From an uncultured Muribaculaceae bacterium (lineage in GTDB: Bacteria > Bacteroidota > Bacteroidia > Bacteroidales > Muribaculaceae): DNA of 20,419 nucleotides. The stretch is from the NCBI GenBank assembly GCA_910577585.1, contig CAJTNN010000033.1, forward strand, positions 1 to 20,419, written 5' to 3'. The position numbers and the translations under genes are program-made. Shown here piece after piece: positions 8,440 to 16,726 of the stretch. Position 1 is the stretch's first letter, and the number at the start of each line of letters is the position of its first letter. Under the pieces are notes generated by a model. The model had not been told where the DNA came from. It did not search any database and saw nothing but the letters and a program-made list of their open reading frames with translations.

Positions 8440-9243
8440 ATGAATCAACCCCGTCGACTCGATATATGTATTGCGGCTTATGGCGCTGATGGATTGCGGC
8501 GCATACTGCAACTCGGCCACCCGCGTGTGCCGGGTGTGAGATATATCGTAGGCTGGCAGAGGGGGGAGGCGCCGATGACTGCCATTCCGGAAGAATTGCG
8601 CAGTCGCGATGATTTCATGATAATTCCGTCAGATACCCGCGGACTGGGACTGAACCGCAGCATCGCACTCGAACGTGCCACCGCTGATATCGTGCTTATT
8701 TCTGACGATGACATAAATTACCGTCCGGAATATCTCGAGCGTGTCATGCAGGCTTTTGATGAGCGTCCCGACTTTGGATTCATCACATTCCGATATCATT
8801 CTGACTGCAATCCGCGGGAGTATCCAGACTATGAATTTGACTTCACAGAGCGTCCGAAAGACTATTTCTTCGGCGGACCTGAGATTGCCTTCCGACTCGC
8901 TCCGGTGAGAGAGGCGGGCATCACTTTCGATGCGAGATTCGGCGTGGGGGCTGAGTTCCCTTCGGGTGAGGATGACCTCTTTGTAAATGCGATGCTGAAA
9001 GCAGGGATAAGGGGTTGTTTCGTACCGCTGACAATTGCTGACCATGAACACACCTCGACGGCGATGCGGATGGATGGCACACCATCTTTCATACGCGTCA
9101 AGGGAGCCGTGCATTCCATCATCCATCCCCATACCTGGCCGCTGCGCATGATCACTCATTCACTGCGCCACAAGGGTGGACTGGCAAGCCGCATACGCTA
9201 TTGCAAGGCGTGGCTAAGCGGGGTGACCGACCTCAGGAAATGA
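8440..9243 (+). CDS. Glycosyltransferase family 2-like protein
   Basis: This 267-residue protein begins LDICIAAYGADGLRRILQL, a variant of the GT2 start strand, then has GLGLNRSIALERATADIVLI followed by SDDD (88-91), the GT-A metal-binding position. GGPEIAFRLAPVREAGITFD and GAEFPSGEDDLFVNAMLKAG form the acceptor-side region with the ED motif, and ADHEHTSTAMR follows. No membrane helix or signal peptide is apparent, so it is probably cytoplasmic. The first 90 residues diverge from classic GT2 proteins, so family assignment rests on the spaced motifs. It is transcribed divergently from the neighbouring glycosyltransferase, with 37 bp between starts, and its last 11 bp overlap the convergent flippase gene. 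Sugar donor and acceptor are unknown. Confidence 0.8.
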   Translation: MNQPRRLDICIAAYGADGLRRILQLGHPRVPGVRYIVGWQRGEAPMTAIPEELRSRDDFMIIPSDTRGLGLNRSIALERATADIVLISDDDINYRPEYLERVMQAFDERPDFGFITFRYHSDCNPREYPDYEFDFTERPKDYFFGGPEIAFRLAPVREAGITFDARFGVGAEFPSGEDDLFVNAMLKAGIRGCFVPLTIADHEHTSTAMRMDGTPSFIRVKGAVHSIIHPHTWPLRMITHSLRHKGGLASRIRYCKAWLSGVTDLRK

Positions 9244-10705
9244 TGCGACGCCGGCCGTGGCGCCCGAGGAATCGCGCGAAGTACCATATATACACGCATG
9301 CTGCGATAGCAAGCACCGGAACATGGATCAGCGCCGGAGTCATCAACACAAGCACCAGTGCAATCCCGGCTGTAAGGAATGAGGCGGTGAGAAGCCGCAG
9401 CGTGGCGCTGCGCAGATAGAGGCCGTAGCGTCGGCGGCAGACACCCTCCACGATAAGCATATATACGCCGTGCCACACCACCATCGCTACACCTATGCCG
9501 GTCAATCCCAACTCGGAATATAGCCATATGCTCAGTCCGAGCCCGAGCACTGCGTCGACCACATCAGTAAACATATACACCTTCCCCTCCCCTTTTGCCA
9601 TGATGGTGTAGGCCATCGTGTTGGAGGCTCCGCGCAACACCACGGTCAGTATCCCCCAGGATATGAAGGGGAGAATCACCAGGAAGTCGGCATCATATAG
9701 AATCTCGACTATCAATTCGCGAAACAATAGGAAGAGCAGCATGAGCGGAGTGAAGAGCAGGAGAAGCAGCGACACTTCATGATTCATGAACACCTCCATG
9801 CGGTTGCGGTTGGCGCCGCAGGCGGCCACACGCGGGTAGTATTCAAGCGATACAGAGTTGAATACGAGCGACGTATACCTCATCACCAATATGTAGCCTG
9901 CCGAGTATAGGCCTACCTCGGCCGTAGAGGCCTCGCGGTTGAGCCATGTCGAGAAGGCAAGCTGGCATAGTGAGTTGATGAAGGCTGTGATCGAAATGAA
10001 GGCTCCGAATTTCAGAAAGGTCTGCTCTCCTTGCAGATCCTTGCGGCGCGGAAGTGTGACCGCAAACCGACGGTCGCGGTTGATATAGGCGAATATCACA
10101 CCACAGAGGCTATAGGCCAGCAGGCTCCATGCCACCGAGGCCTCACCCATGAATCTGAACATCGGCACCGACACCACCAGTCCGGCCACTGCCATGCCCA
10201 GACCGCTGCGGGCAAGACGCTTGAAGCCCTCTGTGGCCTGGAAGATTGCTGATTCACCGGCATATAGGGCATTTAGCAGCATGGCGCCTCCGAGCACCAT
10301 AAAGTTCCACCACATCCGGCCGTCGCCGAAGATTATCTCTGCGAGGGGCCACGCCAGTGCGGCGAGCACCACCGCACCGAGCAGACCGGCCGCCACACTC
10401 CAGGCTCTGACCCTCTCTACCATGCGGCGCAACATTCCTTCTCCCTTGCGCGAAGCTCCTGAGAGATCGCGAACGGCACTCTGACGCAGGCCGAGTCCGG
10501 TGAGATAGGTAGTGGTATCGATGGTGGAGTTGAAGATATTGAATAGGCCCACACCCGTAGCGTCAAGCCACATTGCCACGAGTTTCATCTTCACCATCGA
10601 GCACACGATGCCGGCCATCTCCACACTCGTGAAGATGCCCATCACCTTGAGCACCCTGCGGCTCGTGGCGTCCATGCTGTTAGTGCCTCTCTTAAGTAGA
10701 TTCAT
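9233..10705 (-). CDS. Wzx/MATE-type polysaccharide flippase
   Basis: This 490-residue integral membrane protein has roughly 12-14 hydrophobic helices along its length. The N-terminal region (LKVMGIFTSVEMAGIVCSMVKMKLVAMWLDATGVGLFNIF...TGLGLRQSAVRDLSGA) is typical of O-antigen/polysaccharide translocases of the MATE/MurJ/Wzx superfamily. Such proteins flip undecaprenyl-linked oligosaccharides to the periplasmic face of the inner membrane. The gene is last in a minus-strand run, 8 bp after a FemAB-like gene, and overlaps the 3' end of a plus-strand glycosyltransferase by 11 bp. ATG at 10705 is used here; a second Met 10 codons later (10675) is possible. The substrate is unknown; the nearby glycosyltransferases are candidates to build it. 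Confidence 0.88.
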   Translation of the reverse strand: MNLLKRGTNSMDATSRRVLKVMGIFTSVEMAGIVCSMVKMKLVAMWLDATGVGLFNIFNSTIDTTTYLTGLGLRQSAVRDLSGASRKGEGMLRRMVERVRAWSVAAGLLGAVVLAALAWPLAEIIFGDGRMWWNFMVLGGAMLLNALYAGESAIFQATEGFKRLARSGLGMAVAGLVVSVPMFRFMGEASVAWSLLAYSLCGVIFAYINRDRRFAVTLPRRKDLQGEQTFLKFGAFISITAFINSLCQLAFSTWLNREASTAEVGLYSAGYILVMRYTSLVFNSVSLEYYPRVAACGANRNRMEVFMNHEVSLLLLLFTPLMLLFLLFRELIVEILYDADFLVILPFISWGILTVVLRGASNTMAYTIMAKGEGKVYMFTDVVDAVLGLGLSIWLYSELGLTGIGVAMVVWHGVYMLIVEGVCRRRYGLYLRSATLRLLTASFLTAGIALVLVLMTPALIHVPVLAIAACVYIWYFARFLGRHGRRRIIS

Positions 10706-10713
10706 GGGGGGAA

Positions 10714-11679
10714 TCAGGATTGTGGGATTGGCAGGAGATAGCGTTCATAGGCTACGCCACTGCCACCGAGCGATGATTTCTGACGATATAGTCCTTCGTT
10801 AAGATAGAGGCCATGATCTTCGGTGGATATGCCGAAGTCGAAGTATCTCCATCCGGCTGTCAGGGCGAATAGATGATTGAAGAGCACCGTGAGCAATCCC
10901 TCAGCCCGGGCACGTGGGGTTGAGCATATATATTGCGCATGCGCCACCATCCGGGTCAGATACATGCAGACTCCGGCCTGAGGTGCCCCTCCGGCATAGA
11001 GCACAAAGACCCTTATTGACTCCGGAAAGCGGTCGCGCAGCAATTGCAATTCATGGCAATCATGCACCGGACGGGTGTCATGCCGCTCTTTGAGGCACTC
11101 GCTCAACAGACGATGAAAGAGTGTCACATCGCTCTCCTCACGAATCTCCACATCCGCCACCTTCGCGCCGCGCCGCAGATTGCGGCGCTGCTGGGTGTTG
11201 AACCCGGGATTGTGGCTGAGGTCGATTGTGGAGGATATGCTCTGCTCTTTCAATATCGCCCCCATGCGGAAGAGTGCGTAGCGGTCCTCTTGCGAGGGCA
11301 TAGTGGCATAGATATATGGCAGAGGCTTGTAGTCAACCCCCTCTATACCATTCTCCATGCAATACTCGCGCAGGAGCTGGAATAGGACGAGCACATCGGC
11401 GGCATCGGCATGACGGGGTGGCAGAATCCACCCGCCATATGTCAAGCCGCCATGGCTGCGCAGCATACGCATGCCATCGGTCGTATCAAGGTTTGCAGGC
11501 AACAGGGCCACAAGCCGCTCACCTTTGCGCGCCATCAGCGAGTGGTCGGCAAAGCGGTCGGAGTGATAGTCCATGTAGCCGCGCTTGAAGAGGAAAGTGG
11601 AGTTGCGAGCCGAGTCCACGAATTCATCCCATTCATGGCGGTGGGCAGAGGTGTAGGGGTGCAGGGTCAGTTCAGCCAT
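10714..11679 (-). CDS. FemAB/GNAT-like acyl- or aminoacyl-transferase
   Basis: This 321-residue soluble protein resembles FemAB/BioF2-type GNAT proteins. The N-terminal half has WDEFVDSARNSTFLFKRGYMDYH, then a strand-rich part with LVALLPANL and SHGGLTYGGWILPP. The C-terminal half has FNTQQRRNLRRGAKVADVEIRE, FRVFVLYAGGAPQAG-like strands (residues about 215-235), and YFDFGISTEDHGLYLNEGLYRQKSSLGG, which fits the closing GNAT-fold motif with its F-K-x-x-x-G pattern. Relatives transfer amino acids or acyl groups to peptidoglycan precursors or glycans. The short gaps (6 bp after the EnvC-like gene, 8 bp before the flippase) argue for co-transcription and a role in envelope building. The exact substrate cannot be told. 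Confidence 0.72.
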   Translation of the reverse strand: MAELTLHPYTSAHRHEWDEFVDSARNSTFLFKRGYMDYHSDRFADHSLMARKGERLVALLPANLDTTDGMRMLRSHGGLTYGGWILPPRHADAADVLVLFQLLREYCMENGIEGVDYKPLPYIYATMPSQEDRYALFRMGAILKEQSISSTIDLSHNPGFNTQQRRNLRRGAKVADVEIREESDVTLFHRLLSECLKERHDTRPVHDCHELQLLRDRFPESIRVFVLYAGGAPQAGVCMYLTRMVAHAQYICSTPRARAEGLLTVLFNHLFALTAGWRYFDFGISTEDHGLYLNEGLYRQKSSLGGSGVAYERYLLPIPQS

Positions 11680-11685
11680 AGTGCG

Positions 11686-13701
11686 TCAGCGTATCCATGA
11701 TTGGGGATTAAGCTTCTCACGCCCTTTCCAGACCTCGAAGTGAATCTCGCTATGGCCGGGATTATCGGGGTCGATGGTGAGCTTGCCAAGTGCCTGGCCA
11801 CTCTTCACACGGTCGCCGATCTTCACAGCGGCTGAGGCGATGTTGCCATAGACGGTGTAGTAGTCACCGTGATTGACAATTACCACAGTCGAGAAGCCGG
11901 GAATCATATACACACCCGAGACTGTGCCGGCATGCACGGCCAATGCCTGGGTGCCGGCAGCCACACGTGCGTCGATGCCGGGATTGTCATACGTCACATC
12001 TGGGAGATCCGGCAGGGCATGCTTGCCGAATTGGCTTGTGATGTGGAATTCGCCGGCTGCGGGATGCGGCAATGAGCCGCGCATCGAGGCGAAATCGGCC
12101 CCTGTGGGTTTCGTGGCCACGGGTGCACTCTTGCTGGCCGATGATGCGGAGCTGCCGGCCGAGGCATTCTCTCCACCACGCGGTGTGCGCTTGCGTGCGC
12201 TGGCATAGTCTTTTGATGAGGCATCACTCTTGCTATCCTTCTTGCCGGCTTTGGTCGATTTGCGCTTGGCGGCCTCTTTCTCGGCTTTCTTGCGCTGCTC
12301 TTCACGTTCGCGGGCTTCGCGCTGTTCGGCCTCTTTGCGGGCCTTTTCAGCTTTCTCTTTCTCTTTTCTGGCTTTCTCGGCCTTCTGACGCTCTTTCTCT
12401 GCCTTCTGGCGGGCCTTCTCTGCCTCGGCACGATTCTTCTTGGCCTTGGCCTCTTCAGCCTCTTTCTCAGCTTTGCGGGCAGCCTCCTCCTGTGCGGCGA
12501 GACGCGCGGCAGCAGCCTTCTCGGCCTCACGCTCGGCCTTGGCGAGACGTTCGGCCTCAGCTTTGCGGGCAGCCTCCTGGCGTTCGGCTTCGCGACGCTC
12601 TGCCTCGCGACGCTCATTCTCGCGGCGCTCTGCCTCGCGACGTGCCTCTTCGGCCTCGGCTTTGCGGCGCGCCTCTTCGGCCCTGCGCTGCTCTTCGGCT
12701 ATGAGGGCGGCCACACGGTTGCGCAACTCGTTGACCTCAGCCTGCTTCTTGGCCAGATGCTGCTGGAGGGCTGACTGGTTGGAGCGAAGTTCAGTCACCA
12801 CAGCATCCTGACGGGCCTTCTGGTCGGTGAGTTTACGCTGGGCTTTGAGTTCGCGACCGAGCATCACATCTTTGTCTGATTTGGCACGCACAAGGTCGGC
12901 ATTCTCTTTCTTCAGCAGAGCCACCTTTGCATCTATCTCATGGCTGCGCGCATCTTTCCATTCAGAGAATTCTTTGAGATAACGCATGCGGCGCTCGGCC
13001 TGGGCAAGGTCTTTCGCTCCGAAGAGGTAGGCTAGGGCTGAGTTGCTCTTGCGGGTGGTGCGCATCTTTTTGACGGCTTTGAGATATTCGGCGCGGAGCT
13101 TGTCGAGGGCAGCGCTGTTTTCGGCTATACTGTTCTGCAGTCCGCCGATTTTGCCATTCAGACGCGCCACCTCCTTGCCGAGTGCCTCGCTCTCTTTTTT
13201 CGATGCTGCGATATCTGTCTCGAGCCGCGATAGCTCTGAGAGCCCCTGCTTGATTGAGGCCTCGGTCTGACGCAATTCCTCTTTGGTGCGGGCCACCTCC
13301 TGCTGGGCCGACTCCTGACGGCGCTTGAGTTCGGCTGCACTCTCTGCCTTGGCGGGAGCGCTGCTTTTTGAGCTGTTCTTGCGGTTCTTGGCTGCAGTTG
13401 ATTGCTTGGATGTGGTCTTGCCGGAAGTCTTTCCGGTGCTCTTGGAGGCACCCTTTCCGGTGGCGGAGGTGGCACCCTTCTTTGAGCTCGACTGGTTAGA
13501 TTTGGCAGTGGACTTACCACCTGAGTTTTTGGCGTTTTTGCTGCTCTTGGCACGCGTCTGCGGTGCGGCATGCACCATAGGCGCGGCACATGGAGAGAGG
13601 GCCAGCACCGAAGCCAGTATGAGGGCCATCATCCTGCGCGCCATGTCGATAGTGATGACACGGCGGCGCATGATGCGGTGGGTATTATGAAATATCTGCA
13701 T
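11686..13701 (-). CDS. EnvC-like murein hydrolase activator (degenerate LytM/M23 domain)
   Basis: This 671-residue secreted protein has a signal peptide near residues 20-46; Met1 (13701), Met11 and Met20 (13644) are all possible starts. A Lys/Ser/Ala-rich linker (about 47-125) leads to coiled coils (about 130-330), then a very charged Arg/Glu/Ala/Lys helix (about 331-490), a Ser/Lys linker and a C-terminal LytM/M23 domain (about 550-671). The zinc-site residues are altered: the HxxxD histidine is Asn573 (NPGID), the first histidine of HLHFE is Glu652 (EIHFE), and the YxH histidine is Gly619 (VYGN). As in E. coli EnvC, the domain is probably not a peptidase but activates cell-wall amidases at division. 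It is longer than E. coli EnvC because of the added helix and linkers. It lies 6 bp after the DUF4292-like gene. Confidence 0.88.
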   Translation of the reverse strand: MQIFHNTHRIMRRRVITIDMARRMMALILASVLALSPCAAPMVHAAPQTRAKSSKNAKNSGGKSTAKSNQSSSKKGATSATGKGASKSTGKTSGKTTSKQSTAAKNRKNSSKSSAPAKAESAAELKRRQESAQQEVARTKEELRQTEASIKQGLSELSRLETDIAASKKESEALGKEVARLNGKIGGLQNSIAENSAALDKLRAEYLKAVKKMRTTRKSNSALAYLFGAKDLAQAERRMRYLKEFSEWKDARSHEIDAKVALLKKENADLVRAKSDKDVMLGRELKAQRKLTDQKARQDAVVTELRSNQSALQQHLAKKQAEVNELRNRVAALIAEEQRRAEEARRKAEAEEARREAERRENERREAERREAERQEAARKAEAERLAKAEREAEKAAAARLAAQEEAARKAEKEAEEAKAKKNRAEAEKARQKAEKERQKAEKARKEKEKAEKARKEAEQREAREREEQRKKAEKEAAKRKSTKAGKKDSKSDASSKDYASARKRTPRGGENASAGSSASSASKSAPVATKPTGADFASMRGSLPHPAAGEFHITSQFGKHALPDLPDVTYDNPGIDARVAAGTQALAVHAGTVSGVYMIPGFSTVVIVNHGDYYTVYGNIASAAVKIGDRVKSGQALGKLTIDPDNPGHSEIHFEVWKGREKLNPQSWIR

Positions 13702-13707
13702 CGCGGT

Positions 13708-14673
13708 TTATTTCAGTTTTATGACTTCACGGAATGACACATTCTGGTATCCGGCCACATCTATGCGGTCAAACATCTTGGCGCCCCATTGCACTTTGTC
13801 GGCTGTAACAGTGGCGGTGTAGGTGCGGCTTCCATAGCTGCCCTCGAGATTTATGCGCGCCCCACCCTTCTCGGGATAGGCGAAATCGGCCTGCAACTGC
13901 GCAAGGGGTTCGAAGCTGCTCTCCTCGGCGGCGCGCTCCTCTATGGCAGTGCCATTTGATGCGACTTCTTCAGTCGCAGTCAATTCGGTGGTTGTCTGCT
14001 GGCGTCCGTAAGCCACTACCATACGGCTGAGCATATATTGGGGCGAGACCAGGAACCCATACACCACACTCTCAATATCGTCGGGGAGTCCGGGCACGAG
14101 CATATAGCCTTGGTCTGCCCCCATGGGGAATATGTCGAGCTTGGCGGCGTCGGCGCGTTCAAGCTGGCCGTCGCCTAATATGAAGATGCGGCCGAGAAGC
14201 ATCGCCTGAAGGTCTGACTGGAAGTCGGGAGCCATGCGCCCGAGGTCGGCCATACTTTTGCGGTAATATCTCTTCTTGAATTTATTGACTATGAGAAGAT
14301 TCTGCTCATCGACCTCGATCCGGGCCACCTCGCCGAGAAATGGCGCACGCAGCGAGATGAGCGTGAGTTTGCCACGCTCCATGGCCACCTTCATGCTCAC
14401 CGACACCGGCAGCATGTCGCAGCTGACCTTTCCGTCCCAAGCGGCGCGGTTCCATGTCGTGTAGCCGGATGTAATCGAGTCGATGAGCAGGCTCTTCGCG
14501 TCGTCATTGTTGCGCGAGGCCTCTGCAGGCTGAGCTACTGCAATGCTGAGGCATAACGCCATGGCCAGCACGCCCATGCGGCCCACAGCCACGCGTCGGA
14601 TGCGGGAAAATATTCTGGAGAAATTGAAGTGCATGTGTGATGAGGAAGAGAAGGAAGTATTATCCGTTTTCAT
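13708..14673 (-). CDS. DUF4292-type exported protein (LolA/LolB-like fold possible)
   Basis: This 321-residue protein has an N-terminal basic stretch and a hydrophobic segment (about 34-50, ending AEA near residue 52), a signal peptide. Met1 (14673), Met14 and Met33 (14577) are all possible starts. Cys41 lies in the hydrophobic core but lacks a proper lipobox. The mature part has alternating strands (GKVSCDMLPVSVSMKVAMERG, LTLISLRAPFLGEVARIEVD, NLLIVNKFKKRYYRKSM), characteristic of DUF4292 proteins, which are often Bacteroidota lipoproteins likened to outer-membrane lipoprotein carriers. An acidic Glu/Ala/Thr-rich insert (about 225-255) separates the final strands. It lies between the TPR gene (78 bp) and the EnvC-like gene (6 bp). 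No experimental function is known to me. Confidence 0.75.
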   Translation of the reverse strand: MKTDNTSFSSSSHMHFNFSRIFSRIRRVAVGRMGVLAMALCLSIAVAQPAEASRNNDDAKSLLIDSITSGYTTWNRAAWDGKVSCDMLPVSVSMKVAMERGKLTLISLRAPFLGEVARIEVDEQNLLIVNKFKKRYYRKSMADLGRMAPDFQSDLQAMLLGRIFILGDGQLERADAAKLDIFPMGADQGYMLVPGLPDDIESVVYGFLVSPQYMLSRMVVAYGRQQTTTELTATEEVASNGTAIEERAAEESSFEPLAQLQADFAYPEKGGARINLEGSYGSRTYTATVTADKVQWGAKMFDRIDVAGYQNVSFREVIKLK

Positions 14674-14751
14674 TTTAAGAATCTATATGGCTCATGCCGT
14701 GATGTCGGGCAGTGCGAGGATGCAGCTATCATTCATAATAGGTTGCAGCAA

Positions 14752-16611
14752 TTATTCATAATAGAAGGCGCGGTTCTTCACCTTCTTTTTCAGCAATTCA
14801 TCGTCGGGACGGTTCTCGAGGGCCTTCTTCCACTCCGCCACTGCCTCTTCGGGCTGCCCGAGCATAAAGAGGATGTCGCCGAGATGACCTTCGTATTCAG
14901 CACGGTCATCAGGTTCGGTCGATTCGCTGAGATTCTCAAGCGCCCGTTCCTCAAGTTCGCGGGCCTCTTTATACTCACCCTTGCGGAAGAGCACCCACGC
15001 ACGGGTGTCGAGATACACCGGATTATCCGGAGCAAGCGATATGGCACGCAGCGACATCTCATCGGCCTTCTGCATATCTTCCTCCTCCACCGGAGTGGCA
15101 TCCTCAACCAGGAAATAGGAGTAGTTGTTAAGACTCAACGCATTGTCAGGATCAAGGGCCAGTGCATTCTCGTAGTTGATGAATGATTCCTTGCGCATAC
15201 CCTTCTTATAGTAGGCATCGCCGGCCTCCTGATAGATGTTTATCAAGTCAGAGATGTTGTCGAGGGTGAGGAATGTGCCGAGGGCCTGCATGTCGGTTGT
15301 ACGCGACAGTTCCTGGCCTGGGAAATTCTCATCGAGGCATATCTGATAAAGCTGAAGTGCCTTGTCGTAGTCATCTGTCATCATGGCATTGCTGCCGGCC
15401 AGACTGTACAGACGCATCGGTACCTTGCGAAGAGCTGCACGCGCACGCTGAAAGAGGGCGTCGGCCCCGGCATTGTCATCAAGCATGATGGCATATAGCA
15501 TGGCCTGTTCCCAGTATTCGGCATTCGTGTGGTCCATGTCGAGTGCATATCCCATATCCTCGGCGGCTTTGGCAAAGTCGGATTTCGAGGCACTGTAGCG
15601 GGCGGAGAGTGCCAGCAGGTCGGGTTCGTGGGGATATTGGCTGCGCAGTTCGGTGAATAGCTTGTCGCCGCGGCTGCGGTCGGCATTATCCTGGATGATG
15701 GTCTGCAGATAATATAGCAGCACATCCTTCTTGACCTCGAAGTCCAGATCTTCCGACAGAAGTGCTTCGTAGATTTTGGCGTCATACATCACACTGTCGC
15801 CTTCGTTGCGGTAGTAGTCGGCGAGCTGAATCTTCACCGGGCCACCATAGCCGGGCTTCTCAAGCGATTCGGCATATTGAAGGGTCTTCAGGGCCGAATC
15901 GGGTTGGTTGATATAGGAGTATAGCTGACCCTTGAACACTACATACTGGGTGTTGGTCGGGTTGAGCTCTATCATTCTGTCGGTGGCCGCGATGGCACCG
16001 GTGGTGTCGCCCATGGCAAGCATCATGCCGGTCTTTCTTATCAGTGTCTCAATGCTCTCACCCTCGATGCGCTCATAGTCGGCGATTGCTTTCATCGCTT
16101 TGTCAAACTGATGGCTGTCGAGATAGAGCGCCGCCAGATGTTGCAGCACATCAGTATTGCCGGGGTCTACACCGTTGAGTGTCTCCAGAATTGCGATTGA
16201 GCCCTCAAAGTCGTTGTGACGTTCGAGGATATTCGATAAGAATATGTTAGGAAAGAAATCACCGGGATATTCTTTCATGAACTTACTCGCTATCAGCTTC
16301 GACGTCTGGCGCTCTGCCGGAGTACTGAGAGTGTCGGAGGGCATACCGAGGCGTCGCACCCCATACTGCAGTGCGGCTTCGCTATATGTAGAGTCAATCT
16401 GGTAGGCCTTCTTATATAACTCGGCGGCCGAGGCATTGTCGCCCACGGCGCTCTTGCGGGCTGCCGAGAGATAATAGTGGCGTGCCGCCGCACGACGCTT
16501 CGATGCCTCGCTCCCTGATGTGGGAGACGCAGCATACATTCCAAGTGCCGTGGCAACTAATATTAACAGGGGCACCAGGCCACCTGTGATTCTAAATCTG
16601 CGTGATATCAT
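14752..16611 (-). CDS. Exported TPR-repeat protein (PorW-like candidate)
   Basis: This 619-residue protein has an N-terminal hydrophobic signal (about 10-28) without a lipobox Cys. The rest is tetratricopeptide repeats, for example AGDAYYKKGMRKESFINYENALALDPDN, the Leu/Ala-rich segment ending AISLAPDNPVY, and GDILFMLGQPEEAVAEWKKALENRPDD. TPRs mediate protein-protein contacts, here in the periplasm or on a membrane surface. It heads a run of DUF4292-like, EnvC-like, FemAB-like and flippase genes and follows dut. Size, export and TPR content are similar to PorW of P. gingivalis (an outer-membrane TPR lipoprotein joining T9SS parts), but similar dut-TPR-DUF4292-M23 runs may occur in Bacteroidota without T9SS. 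The lack of a lipid-attachment Cys also argues against PorW, so this remains a hypothesis. Confidence 0.85.
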   Translation of the reverse strand: MISRRFRITGGLVPLLILVATALGMYAASPTSGSEASKRRAAARHYYLSAARKSAVGDNASAAELYKKAYQIDSTYSEAALQYGVRRLGMPSDTLSTPAERQTSKLIASKFMKEYPGDFFPNIFLSNILERHNDFEGSIAILETLNGVDPGNTDVLQHLAALYLDSHQFDKAMKAIADYERIEGESIETLIRKTGMMLAMGDTTGAIAATDRMIELNPTNTQYVVFKGQLYSYINQPDSALKTLQYAESLEKPGYGGPVKIQLADYYRNEGDSVMYDAKIYEALLSEDLDFEVKKDVLLYYLQTIIQDNADRSRGDKLFTELRSQYPHEPDLLALSARYSASKSDFAKAAEDMGYALDMDHTNAEYWEQAMLYAIMLDDNAGADALFQRARAALRKVPMRLYSLAGSNAMMTDDYDKALQLYQICLDENFPGQELSRTTDMQALGTFLTLDNISDLINIYQEAGDAYYKKGMRKESFINYENALALDPDNALSLNNYSYFLVEDATPVEEEDMQKADEMSLRAISLAPDNPVYLDTRAWVLFRKGEYKEARELEERALENLSESTEPDDRAEYEGHLGDILFMLGQPEEAVAEWKKALENRPDDELLKKKVKNRAFYYE

Positions 16612-16623
16612 TCGAATGACTGA

Positions 16624-16664
16624 AAAGCGGCCGGATAATCCATCTGCATTATCCTATCCGCTTT
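16624..16664 (-). other. Long imperfect hairpin in the TPR gene leader
   Basis: Outer arms AAAGCGG (16624-16630) and CCGCTTT (16658-16664) and inner arms GGATAAT (16633-16639) and ATTATCC (16648-16654) form a two-part stem with a small internal loop. It lies between the dut terminator and the TPR gene start at 16611, in the TPR 5' region. It could be a second dut terminator or a leader element. Confidence 0.5.
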
Positions 16665-16666
16665 GT

Positions 16667-16700
16667 AAAAAACTTTCCGGCATGCTTCACTCCTGCCGGA
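16667..16700 (-). terminator. Intrinsic terminator after dut
   Basis: On the minus strand the 7-bp stem TCCGGCA/TGCCGGA (arms 16694-16700 and 16676-16682) is followed by AAG and a run of six T (16672-16667). It lies 26 bp after the dut stop, so dut is probably not co-transcribed with the TPR gene unless read-through occurs. Confidence 0.72.
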
Positions 16701-16726
16701 CTACCTTATTATCCTTTCAGGCCGGC

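Noticed and set aside
12072..12704. Long open frames on the + strand within the EnvC-like gene
   Set aside because: They come from the biased repeats coding the charged helix and read as Arg/Leu/Ser/Pro-rich nonsense.
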